From contig NZ_JACJRV010000009.1 in the NCBI RefSeq assembly GCF_014697475.1, positions 1-64,000 of the forward strand: a stretch of 64,000 nt of DNA, in the 5' to 3' direction. Source of the DNA: Nostoc sp. FACHB-152. Lineage in GTDB: Bacteria > Cyanobacteriota > Cyanobacteriia > Cyanobacteriales > Nostocaceae. A program made the position numbers and the translations under genes. Positions 10,443-17,025 of this stretch are shown here, in pieces; position 1 is the stretch's first letter, and each line of letters starts with the position of its first letter. The notes below the pieces were generated by a model, which saw nothing but the letters and a program-made list of their open reading frames with translations, ran no database searches and was not told where the DNA came from.

Positions 10443-11953
10443 AGCCTTCCCCCAATACCCGCCAAAATCTCTGCACTCTCTGCATCCAAGGCCGCAATTT
10501 CATCCAAAATTTCCTGCGGTTCTCGTAACGTCGATTCCTCTGCTTTATTTGGATTCTTCACCGACAAATCGAACGTCTCCCGATCCACATCAGCAATATC
10601 CACCAGCCAAGACTTTTCTGTTTCCGCAAACCTAGCCTGTAACTCCACAAACTCGCGCAAATCCTCATCATTCAGGGAATTGGTTTTACCCATATTCCGC
10701 CCCGGATCGAGTTGATAATACCAAATTTTCTGAGTAGCCATCCCCTCAGTTAAAGGTTTCCCCTGAGAAAATAAAGGCGTTCCCTGAACGGAGTCAAAGG
10801 GCTTTCCTTTCTCAAAAAACAGCACCACCGTCTTCACCCCCGCCCCGATAAAAGTCCCACTTGGACAATCCAAAATCGTGTGCAGATTGCAACTACTCAA
10901 AAGCTCTTGACGCAACCCCCGCGAAGCATTGTCCGAATTTGACAGGAATGTATTTTTTATTACCACCGCCGCCCTACCGCCTATCTTCAGCATTTTGATG
11001 AAATGCTGCAAAAACAGAAACGCCGTTTCCCCAGTCTTAATCGGGAAATTCTGCTGTACTTCCTTGCGTTCCTTACCCCCAAATGGCGGATTAGCCAAGA
11101 TGACATCAAAACGATTCTTGTCTTGAATATCACTGAGATTTTCCGTCAGCGTGTTGGTGTGGATAATATTCGGCGCATCAATGCCATGCAAAATCATATT
11201 CATGATGGCAATCACATACGCCAAACTTTTCTTTTCTTTACCCGTAAACGTATGTTTCTGAAGAATCTCAAGTTCTTTTGTTGTCAGCTTACCCCGACGT
11301 AAATAGTCATAACTTTCACACAAAAACCCAGCCGAACCACAAGCACCATCATAAATGCGATCGCCAATCTTCGGCTTCACCACCTGAATTATTGCTCGAA
11401 TCAACGGACGCGGTGTGTAATACTCACCCCCATTGCGTCCTGCATTGCCCATATTTTTGATTTTGGCTTCATAGAGATGCGATAGCTCGTGTTTCTCCTG
11501 TTGGGATCGAAACCGTAGCTCATCAACATACTCCAGCGCATCTCGCAAGCTGTAACCACTTTGAAACCTATTCTTAATCTCGCTAAAAATTTCCCCAATC
11601 TTGTATTCGATTGTGTCTGGACTAGTAGCCCGTTCCTTAAAACTTTGTAAATACGGGAATAATTTGCGGTTGACATAATCAATCAGATCATCGCCAATCA
11701 GCGCATTATCATCATCCAATGTGCCATCCGCTTTTTTCGGTGCTGCCCAAGATGACCAGCGATGCGCCTCATCAATAATAAATTCGTATTGCTTGCCAGC
11801 TAACTCCGCCTCTAACGCCCTTTCCTGCTCCAAATCATCCAAATACTTCAGAAACAGCAACCAAGACGTTTGCTCGGTGTAATCTAACTCTGTAGTACAA
11901 CCCGCCTCTTTCCAGAGAACATCATCAATATTTTTAAAAGTCTGCTCGAACAT
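10439..11953 (-). CDS. hsdM: Type I DNA N6-adenine methyltransferase (HsdM)
   Basis: 504 residues. An N-terminal helical HsdM_N domain (WKEAGCTTELDYTEQTSWLLFLKYLDDL) spans about 1-140 in part, followed by a class I methyltransferase with the SAM loop DGACGSAGFL (202-211) and the catalytic NPPF (288-291), marking it as an N6-adenine enzyme. First gene of hsdM-hsdS-DUF1016-hsdR. Oddity: residues about 384-406 (GKPFDSVQGTPLFSQGKP..) look like an in-frame insertion between FFEKG and TQKIWYYQLD, two blocks that normally lie close together; the motif PFDSVQGT is typical of palindromic repeats that jump into genes. The catalytic parts are untouched, so the enzyme is probably active. Confidence 0.93.
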   Translation of the reverse strand: MFEQTFKNIDDVLWKEAGCTTELDYTEQTSWLLFLKYLDDLEQERALEAELAGKQYEFIIDEAHRWSSWAAPKKADGTLDDDNALIGDDLIDYVNRKLFPYLQSFKERATSPDTIEYKIGEIFSEIKNRFQSGYSLRDALEYVDELRFRSQQEKHELSHLYEAKIKNMGNAGRNGGEYYTPRPLIRAIIQVVKPKIGDRIYDGACGSAGFLCESYDYLRRGKLTTKELEILQKHTFTGKEKKSLAYVIAIMNMILHGIDAPNIIHTNTLTENLSDIQDKNRFDVILANPPFGGKERKEVQQNFPIKTGETAFLFLQHFIKMLKIGGRAAVVIKNTFLSNSDNASRGLRQELLSSCNLHTILDCPSGTFIGAGVKTVVLFFEKGKPFDSVQGTPLFSQGKPLTEGMATQKIWYYQLDPGRNMGKTNSLNDEDLREFVELQARFAETEKSWLVDIADVDRETFDLSVKNPNKAEESTLREPQEILDEIAALDAESAEILAGIGGRL

Positions 11954-12220
11954 TTAGCCTTACTGTGGGATTTTTAATATTAATAGCTTGGCTCATAATT
12001 TTGCACCTACAGGGTGACATGAGCGTATGATTTGTTAAATGCTACGTAACGGTTAAAAACCATACATAGTTAATGAAGCCCAAGGCTCCTAACCCTAGAT
12101 TTAACTTCCTGATTAATGCAAGTGTAAACCTTGATTTTTCAGAAAGGCTAAGGAATCAATAATTAATAAGTTTTAAGCCATATATTATACAAACGTTTCA
12201 GGAGTTTTAACCATAACCCT
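11954..12220. other. Intergenic region between hsdM and the Arc-like repressor gene
   Basis: About 270 bases, AT-rich, holding the hsdM promoter on the minus strand by position. No gene, inverted repeat with T-run, or other clear element was recognised. Confidence 0.35.
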
Positions 12221-12394
12221 TTAACTCCCCTGCGACTTTCTATCAGTAGGGGAATCTTTTTTTTGCAACCAATCTCTAATCGCTTCCTCCAAAGCCGCAG
12301 TCTGTGTGATTTCCAGACGCGCACAGGCAATTTCAAATGCGATTTTTAAGTCTTTAGGGAGTCTCCCCCGAACTTCTCTTGTTTCTTCTGCCAT
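12221..12394 (-). CDS. Arc-like ribbon-helix-helix repressor next to cas12k
   Basis: 57 residues, ATG at 12394, TAA at 12221. The N-terminus EVRGRLPKDLKIAFE has the strand-then-helix start of ribbon-helix-helix (Arc/MetJ) proteins; it is followed by helix IACARLEITQTAALEEAIRD and a polar tail. It is divergent from cas12k, with 162 bases between the starts. V-K CASTs commonly carry a small regulator (MerR-type CvkR, Xre or Arc-like) at this position that represses cas12k, so that role is likely here. A direct repeat overlapping the cas12k promoter (12463-12488) is a candidate binding site. The family is recognised from fold pattern and position, not by search. Confidence 0.75.
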   Translation of the reverse strand: MAEETREVRGRLPKDLKIAFEIACARLEITQTAALEEAIRDWLQKKDSPTDRKSQGS

Positions 12395-12462
12395 CCTAAT
12401 TTGAAGCCAAAGCTTGCGGCTTTCATTTTTGCACAGCCTCTCAGGAAAAAAACATTTGCGTC

Positions 12463-12491
12463 ATTGCGCTATTGAGGAATTGCGCTATAAT
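12463..12491 (+). promoter_or_regulatory. cas12k promoter with direct-repeat operator candidate
   Basis: The 10-mer ATTGCGCTAT occurs at 12463-12472 and again at 12479-12488, a 16-bp period. The second copy merges into a perfect -10 box TATAAT (12486-12491); TTGCGC at 12464-12469 gives a possible -35 with a 16-bp spacer. A further TTGCG lies at 12456. Repeats on top of a promoter fit an RHH repressor site. Binding is inferred. Confidence 0.55.
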
Positions 12492-12556
12492 CTGATAAGT
12501 AAAAAAACAATTAACAACCCTGTCAGTTTTACCGAAACCACAAAGCTGAGGACACC

Positions 12557-14464
12557 ATGAGCGTTATTACAATTCAATGTCGCTTGGTCGCCGAAGAAAA
12601 AACCCTCCGCACTCTGTGGGAACTTATGGCTGGCAAAAATACACCACTTATCAATGAACTATTGGCACAGGTAGGAAAACACCCAGAATTTGAAACCTGG
12701 CTAAAAAAAGGCAAAATACCTACTGATTTACTTGAAACACTTGTTAATTCCCTCAAAACTCAAGAGCATTTTGCTAATCAACCTCACCGCTTTTACGCTT
12801 CCGCGATCGCTCTAGTAGATTATTTATATAAATCCTGGTTCGCTTTACAAAAAAGAAGGAAGTATCAAATAGAAGGGAAAGAACGTTGGCTCAAAGTTCT
12901 CAAAAGTGATATTGAACTGGAACAAGAAAGCCAGCGTAGCTTAGAGGTAATTCGTACTAAAGCCACCGAAATTCTTACCAAACTTACTTCCCAGTCCGAG
13001 CAGAATAAAAACCAGAGAAAACGCAAACAAACTAAAAAACCTAAAAAGTCCGAGAAACCTTCGCTTTTTCAGATTGTTTTAAATTCTCACGAAGAAACAG
13101 ACGACCCTCTTATTCGTTGCGCTCTTGCATATCTGCTCAAAAATAATTGTCAAATTAGTGAACTTGACGAAGACCCAGAAGAATTTACTAGAAAAAAACG
13201 TAAAAAGGAAATAGAAATTCAACGATTAAAAGACCAACTCCAAAGTCGCATACCTAAAGGTAGAGATTTGACAGGGGAAGAGTGGTTAGAAACTTTAGAA
13301 ATAGCTACGACCACTGTACCTCAAGATGAAAATGAGGCAAAAGCTTGGCAAGCATCACTTTTAAGAAAAACTGCTGATGTCCCCTTTCCTGTAGCTTACG
13401 GTTCTGGCGAAGATATGACATGGTTGCAAAATGATAAAGGTCGCTTCATTGTTCGATTCAAGGGTTCAAAAGAACTAATCTTTGAGATTTACTGTGATAA
13501 GCGTCATTTGCACTACTTTCAGCGTTTCCTAGAGGATCAAGAAATTAAACGCAACAGTAAAGATAAACACTCAAGCACTTTGTTTACGTTACGCTCAGGA
13601 AGGCTTGTTTGGTTGCAAACAGACCAAAAAGGCGAAGCCTGGAAAGTAAATCAACTGAATCTTTACTGTGCTTTAGATACTCGATTGTTGACTATTGAAG
13701 GAACTCAACAGGTAATTGAAGAGAGAGTCAGGAAAATTACTAAAACTTTAGCGAAAGAAAAAACCAAAGAAGACCTCAATGCTCAAAAACAAGCTTTTAT
13801 TACTCGTCAGAAATCAACGCTAGATCGAATTAATAACCCTTTCCCTCGTCCCAGTAAGCCTAATTATCAAGGGCAATCCTCCATTCTTGTTGGCGTTAGT
13901 TGTGGTCTAGAAAAGCCAGTAACAGTAGCTGTAGTGGATGTTGTTAAAAATGAAGTTCTAGCTTATCGCAGTGTCAAACAACTACTTGGCAAAAACTACA
14001 ACCTTCTCAATCGCCAGCGACAACAACAGCAACGCTTATCTCACGAACGCCATAAAGCTCAGAAAAAGAATGCGCCAAACTCCTTCGGAGAATCAGAGTT
14101 AGGGCAATACGTGGATAGATTATTGGCTGATGCAATAATTGCGATCGCCAAAACCTATCAAGCAGGCAGCATAGTGATGCCAAAACTCCGCGATATGCGT
14201 GAGCAAATCACTAGTGAAATCCAATCCAGAGCAGAGAAGAAATGCCTTGGTTACAAGGAAGCTCAACGCAAATATGCCAAAGAATACCGTATAAGCGTTC
14301 ATCGCTGGAGTTATGGTCGATTAATTGAAAGTATTAAATCCCAAGCTGCAAAAGTCGGAATTTCTACTGAAATTGGTACACAGCCAATCAGAGGGAGTCC
14401 ACAGGAAAAAGCGCGTGATTTAGCCGTCTTTGCATACCAAGAACGTCAAGCTGCTTTAAGTTAA
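12557..14464 (+). CDS. cas12k: Cas12k, nuclease-dead type V-K effector
   Basis: 635 residues, close to the 639 of the ShCAST protein, with strong resemblance along the whole length (N-terminal SVITIQCRLV, NTPLINELL, PKGRDLTGEEWLETL, GLYC-type core, LLGKNYNLLNRQRQQQQRLSHERHKAQ, VHRWSYGRLI, PIRGSP). It binds crRNA and tracrRNA, finds a GTN PAM and recruits TniQ/TnsC/TnsB for insertion without cutting. The RuvC centre is degenerate as in other Cas12k: GVSCGLEK (about 446) has Ser where active enzymes have Asp, and VMPKL (about 540) has Pro where Glu is expected. Start chosen at the ATG 5 bases after a GAGGA ribosome site. The gene is followed by tracrRNA and the array on the same strand. Confidence 0.96.
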   Translation: MSVITIQCRLVAEEKTLRTLWELMAGKNTPLINELLAQVGKHPEFETWLKKGKIPTDLLETLVNSLKTQEHFANQPHRFYASAIALVDYLYKSWFALQKRRKYQIEGKERWLKVLKSDIELEQESQRSLEVIRTKATEILTKLTSQSEQNKNQRKRKQTKKPKKSEKPSLFQIVLNSHEETDDPLIRCALAYLLKNNCQISELDEDPEEFTRKKRKKEIEIQRLKDQLQSRIPKGRDLTGEEWLETLEIATTTVPQDENEAKAWQASLLRKTADVPFPVAYGSGEDMTWLQNDKGRFIVRFKGSKELIFEIYCDKRHLHYFQRFLEDQEIKRNSKDKHSSTLFTLRSGRLVWLQTDQKGEAWKVNQLNLYCALDTRLLTIEGTQQVIEERVRKITKTLAKEKTKEDLNAQKQAFITRQKSTLDRINNPFPRPSKPNYQGQSSILVGVSCGLEKPVTVAVVDVVKNEVLAYRSVKQLLGKNYNLLNRQRQQQQRLSHERHKAQKKNAPNSFGESELGQYVDRLLADAIIAIAKTYQAGSIVMPKLRDMREQITSEIQSRAEKKCLGYKEAQRKYAKEYRISVHRWSYGRLIESIKSQAAKVGISTEIGTQPIRGSPQEKARDLAVFAYQERQAALS

Positions 14465-14498
14465 CTCAACAATCCGAACCTTGAAAATATAATATTGT

Positions 14499-14763
14499 TG
14501 TAATAGCGCCGCAGTTCATGCTCTTTTGAGCCAATGTGCTGTGAAAAATCTGGGTTAGTTTGGCGGTTGGAAGACTGTCATGCTTTCTGACCCTGGTAGC
14601 TGCCCGCTTCTGATGCTGCCATCTGTAAAATTTTATAGATGGGATAGGTGCGCTCCCAGCAATAAGAAGTAAGGCTTTGAGCTATAGCTGTTATTCATAA
14701 CGGTGTGGATTACCACAGTGGTGGCTACTGAATCACCCCCTTCGTCGGGGGAACCCTCTCAAA
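14499..14763 (+). ncRNA. tracrRNA of the V-K CAST
   Basis: Begins 35 bases after cas12k. It keeps the signature segments of V-K tracrRNAs: AATAGCGCCGCAGTTCATG near the 5' end, CTTTCTGACCCTGGTAGCTG in the middle, GGATAGGTGCGCTCCCAGCA, and the 3' stem around CACCCCCTTCGTCGGGGG leading into the anti-repeat AACCCTCTCAAA (14752-14763), then a T-run. It pairs with the crRNA repeat and scaffolds Cas12k. The ends are estimated from these landmarks; the 5' end may vary by some bases. Confidence 0.9.
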
Positions 14764-14959
14764 TATTTTTTTGGCATATCGAAGCGGGGTCAAAAACCCT
14801 GGAGACTTGCCAAAATCTTAAAACCCTTGTCATATCTTAACTTTAGAAACTAGTATGTCAGTTGATTTACTTTTTTGATGTAAGACAAAGGAGGCTTTTT
14901 CAGAGATATGCCAAATTTGTATCTGGAAAGCTTTATTTACAAGGGGTCTAGACGGCGGG
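14764..14959 (+). promoter_or_regulatory. CRISPR leader region
   Basis: About 196 bases between the tracrRNA and the first repeat, AT-rich, without a credible gene. By position it is the leader and may carry an array promoter, or the array may be co-transcribed with tracrRNA; no clear -10/-35 pair was assigned. Confidence 0.4.
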
Positions 14960-15507
14960 GTTTCAACAACCATTCCGGCTAGGGGTGGGTTGAAAGATTC
15001 TTTACGCGCATTGCTACGCACTAAAAAAGCAAGTTTCAACAACCATTCCGGCTAGGGGTGGGTTGAAAGAATATACCTAGTTGCTCTGTAACTCAATGGC
15101 TACGTTTGTTTCAACAACCATTCCGGCTAGGGGTGGGTTGAAAGATTCATCAAGACTATAGATGCCGTGATACAGTACCGTTTCAACAACCATTCCGGCT
15201 AGGGGTGGGTTGAAAGATCAAACCGCTTCCCTTTCTTTGGATGGCAGCACTGTTTCAACAACCATTCCGGCTAGGGGTGGGTTGAAAGAATATAGAAACG
15301 ATAAGCGGAATGTAGAAATCGCTGAAGTTTCAACAACCATTCCGGCTAGGGGTGGGTTGAAAGGAAGCAAGATCGTTCAACACCACTACCCCAGATAGGT
15401 TTCAACAACCATTCCGGCTAGGGGTGGGTTGAAAGGGCAGGACAACTTTGGCTAAATGGCGTGTTGTTTGGTTTCAACAACCATTCCGGCTAGGGGTGGG
15501 TTGAAAC
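14960..15507 (+). CRISPR. CRISPR array, 8 repeats of 37 bp, 7 spacers
   Basis: Repeats start at 14960, 15033, 15108, 15180, 15252, 15327, 15399 and 15471. Each begins GTTTCAACAACC and ends GGTGGGTTGAAAG, the V-K type repeat. The seven spacers are 36, 38, 35, 35, 35, 38 and 35 bases. Copies 1-7 are identical; copy 8 ends in C instead of G, as expected for the leader-distal degenerate copy. No cas1/cas2 lies nearby, so new spacers must come from another system in trans or none at all. No spacer was seen to match the window, but I could not search thoroughly. Confidence 0.98.
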
Positions 15508-15509
15508 AG

Positions 15510-15542
15510 AAAAGACTCACAAGTAATTCTCGTGAGTCTTTT
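15510..15542 (+). terminator. Intrinsic terminator after the CRISPR array
   Basis: A perfect 11-bp stem: AAAAGACTCAC (15510-15520) and GTGAGTCTTTT (15532-15542), loop of 11 bases, three bases after the last repeat. It ends the array transcript and therefore separates it from the delocalised guide further on. Confidence 0.75.
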
Positions 15543-15604
15543 GGTTTAAATAAACATTACAGTTAGAACTGGGTTAAGAAGAATATTTGAAGCATTAAAA
15601 TTTT

Positions 15605-15638
15605 TTTGAGAGGGTTGAAAGGCGCACTTCGTTCGGGA
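15605..15638 (+). ncRNA. Delocalised short crRNA that targets tRNA-Pro (homing guide)
   Basis: A truncated repeat TTTGAGAGGGTTGAAAG (15605-15621) is followed by the 17-base spacer GCGCACTTCGTTCGGGA (15622-15638). The spacer is identical to minus-strand bases 15883-15867 inside the tRNA-Pro gene, and the match stops exactly after 17 bases. Such short, separate guides directing V-K CASTs to tRNA genes are known. It lies 97 bases past the last array repeat and beyond the array terminator, so it likely has its own promoter. TTTGAGAGGGTT is the exact reverse complement of the tracrRNA anti-repeat. Confidence 0.92.
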
Positions 15639-15700
15639 ATATTCTGAACTTTTTAGCATATTCTACAAGTGTAGTGGAATCACTCCACCACATCACAGTT

Positions 15701-15823
15701 GCGACATTAATTTGCGAAAACTTAGTATAATCTAAGTTGATTGCAAAAAACAGTCAAAGCGACACTAATTTGCAAAAAACGACATTAATTTGCAAATTGC
15801 GACATATAATGTGCGAATGTACA
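15701..15823 (-). repeat. Transposon end with four TnsB-type binding sites
   Basis: Four related motifs of the form GACA(T/C)TAATTTGC occur with GACA at 15703, 15761, 15781 and 15801. The outer three are spaced exactly 20 bp; the outermost runs into the terminal TGTACA (15818-15823). Arrangement and terminus resemble the ShCAST left end as I recall it. The bases just outside, AAAAC (15824-15828), are the predicted 5-bp target duplication. Confidence 0.88.
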
Positions 15824-15831
15824 AAAACATA

Positions 15832-15905
15832 TCGGGATGACTGGATTCGAACCAGCGGCCCCTTCGTCCCGAACGAAGTGCGCTACCAAGCTGCGCTACA
15901 TCCCG
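15832..15905 (-). tRNA. tRNA-Pro (anticodon CGG)
   Basis: Cloverleaf read on the minus strand: acceptor CGGGATG/CATCCCG, D-arm GCGC...GCGC, anticodon stem CTTCG/CGAAG with loop TTCGGGA giving anticodon CGG and G37, T-arm with GGTTCGAATCC, discriminator A. CCA is not encoded. The gene is intact and serves as the attachment target of the CAST, whose end lies 8 bp beyond its 3' end. Transcription from this gene would run into the transposon end. Confidence 0.96.
15867..15886 (-). other. Protospacer and GTA PAM of the homing guide
   Basis: Bases 15867-15883 (minus strand) equal the 17-base delocalised spacer and cover the anticodon arm of tRNA-Pro. The preceding three bases (15884-15886) read GTA on the minus strand, which fits the GTN PAM of Cas12k. 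Sixty bases (15824-15883) lie between the PAM and the transposon terminus. Confidence 0.92.
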
Positions 15906-16086
15906 CCAAAAAATGGCACTATCTGTCTATTTTACCACAACAAACAATGAAAAGCGAGTGCTAGCAATCAGGCTGATGAAAGTAACAAAGGACAAATGAC
16001 TATTGACCAATAACTATATATGTGTGCAGCAAGGGCTTTGCTTGCTACGATTAAATTTGTATAACTTTCAGTGGTAAAAGCGGATT

Positions 16087-16992
16087 GTGACTGTAAAGCC
16101 AGACTGGTTGCGAGTAAAAGCTCCTCAATGGGAGCGCGTCGGTAACGTTAAAGAAATTTTGCGGGATTTAGCACTCAATACGGTTTGTGAGGAAGCGTCC
16201 TGTCCGAATATTGGTGAGTGCTTCAATGCAGGTACTGCCACATTTTTGATTATGGGGCCAGCTTGTACACGCGCTTGTCCTTATTGTGATATCGATTTTG
16301 AGAAAAAACCGAAACCTTTAGATCCTACCGAACCAGCAAGATTAGCCGAAGCAGTTCGCCGCATGAGGCTAAATCATGTGGTAATCACTTCTGTGAACAG
16401 AGATGATTTACCTGATGGTGGTGCTTCTCAGTTTGTAGAGTGCATTACAGAGGTGCGTAGTGTTTCACCTAAGACCACAATTGAGGTACTAATTCCTGAT
16501 TTGTGTGGCAATTGGGATGCTTTGGAAATAATTCTGCAAGCTAGTCCAGAGGTAGTCAACCATAATACAGAAACGGTTCCCCGCCTATACCGTCGGGTGC
16601 GTCCTCAAGGAAACTACGATCGCACACTCGAATTATTGCAGCGAGCGCGTCAAATAGCACCTTGGGTCTACACTAAATCTGGCATCATGGTGGGCTTGGG
16701 CGAAACCGATAGCGAAATTCGCCAAGTTATGCAAGATTTACGCGCAGTCGATTGTGATATTTTGACAATAGGGCAATATCTCCAACCCAGTCAAAAGCAT
16801 TTGCAAGTCGATGCATTTATTACCCCAGAACAATTCGCTGCTTGGCAAGCATTTGGCGAAGAACTGGGATTTTTACAAGTCGTTTCTTCTCCGTTGACAC
16901 GAAGCTCATATCATGCAGAACAAGTCCGGGAATTAATGCAACGTTATCCTCGACAAGTTCTGAGTGCCAATAAATCAGTGAACAGGGAGTAG
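16087..16992 (+). CDS. lipA: Lipoyl synthase
   Basis: 301 residues. Radical-SAM enzyme that inserts two sulphurs into protein-bound octanoate to make the lipoyl cofactor of pyruvate dehydrogenase and the glycine cleavage system. Both cysteine clusters are present: [12 protein letters not shown] for the auxiliary 4Fe-4S cluster and CTRACPYC for the radical-SAM cluster; the C-terminal RSSYHAE supplies the serine ligand. Length is normal. The start is a GTG (MTVKPDWL); no better ATG is near. Cyanobacteria often have two lipA paralogues and this could be either. First gene past the tRNA on the chromosomal side, 95 bases before gpsA. Confidence 0.95.
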   Translation: MTVKPDWLRVKAPQWERVGNVKEILRDLALNTVCEEASCPNIGECFNAGTATFLIMGPACTRACPYCDIDFEKKPKPLDPTEPARLAEAVRRMRLNHVVITSVNRDDLPDGGASQFVECITEVRSVSPKTTIEVLIPDLCGNWDALEIILQASPEVVNHNTETVPRLYRRVRPQGNYDRTLELLQRARQIAPWVYTKSGIMVGLGETDSEIRQVMQDLRAVDCDILTIGQYLQPSQKHLQVDAFITPEQFAAWQAFGEELGFLQVVSSPLTRSSYHAEQVRELMQRYPRQVLSANKSVNRE

Positions 16993-16994
16993 AC

Positions 16995-17024
16995 TTGATA
17001 ACTGATAACTGATAACTGATAACT
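16995..17024. repeat. Short tandem heptamer repeat (TGATAAC), about four copies
   Basis: Four consecutive TGATAAC units between lipA and gpsA, a typical short tandemly repeated sequence of heterocystous cyanobacteria. The gpsA start codon follows directly. Confidence 0.85.
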
Positions 17025-17025
17025 G

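Larger units (their letters stand above)
1..15823 (+). mobile_element. Type V-K CRISPR-associated transposon (CAST), CRISPR-side portion with defence cargo
   Basis: The stretch ends at 15823 with a Tn7-like terminus TGTACA preceded inward by four TnsB-type sites. Just inside lie cas12k, tracrRNA, a CRISPR array and a short homing guide, the standard content of a V-K CAST. The end sits 60 bp from a GTA PAM in tRNA-Pro, matching the known 60-66 bp insertion distance. In ShCAST naming this target-proximal, CRISPR-side end is the left end. Cargo is a protease/TIR/AAA module and a type I R-M operon. The distal end and tnsB, tnsC, tniQ are not in the window, so the start coordinate is only the window edge; whether everything from base 1 belongs to the element is inferred from the lack of any other boundary. 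Confidence 0.85.

Noticed and set aside
12557-14464. TnpB or an active Cas12 nuclease
   Set aside because: The RuvC acidic residues are replaced, and full-length similarity is to Cas12k, with the V-K tracrRNA and transposon end next to it.
14830-15398. Open frames across the leader and CRISPR repeats (14830-15042 minus, 15210-15398 plus)
   Set aside because: They translate the repeats and spacers; no ribosome sites or family features.
15737-15964. Open frame across the transposon end and tRNA-Pro
   Set aside because: It reads through the TnsB sites and the tRNA gene; not a protein.
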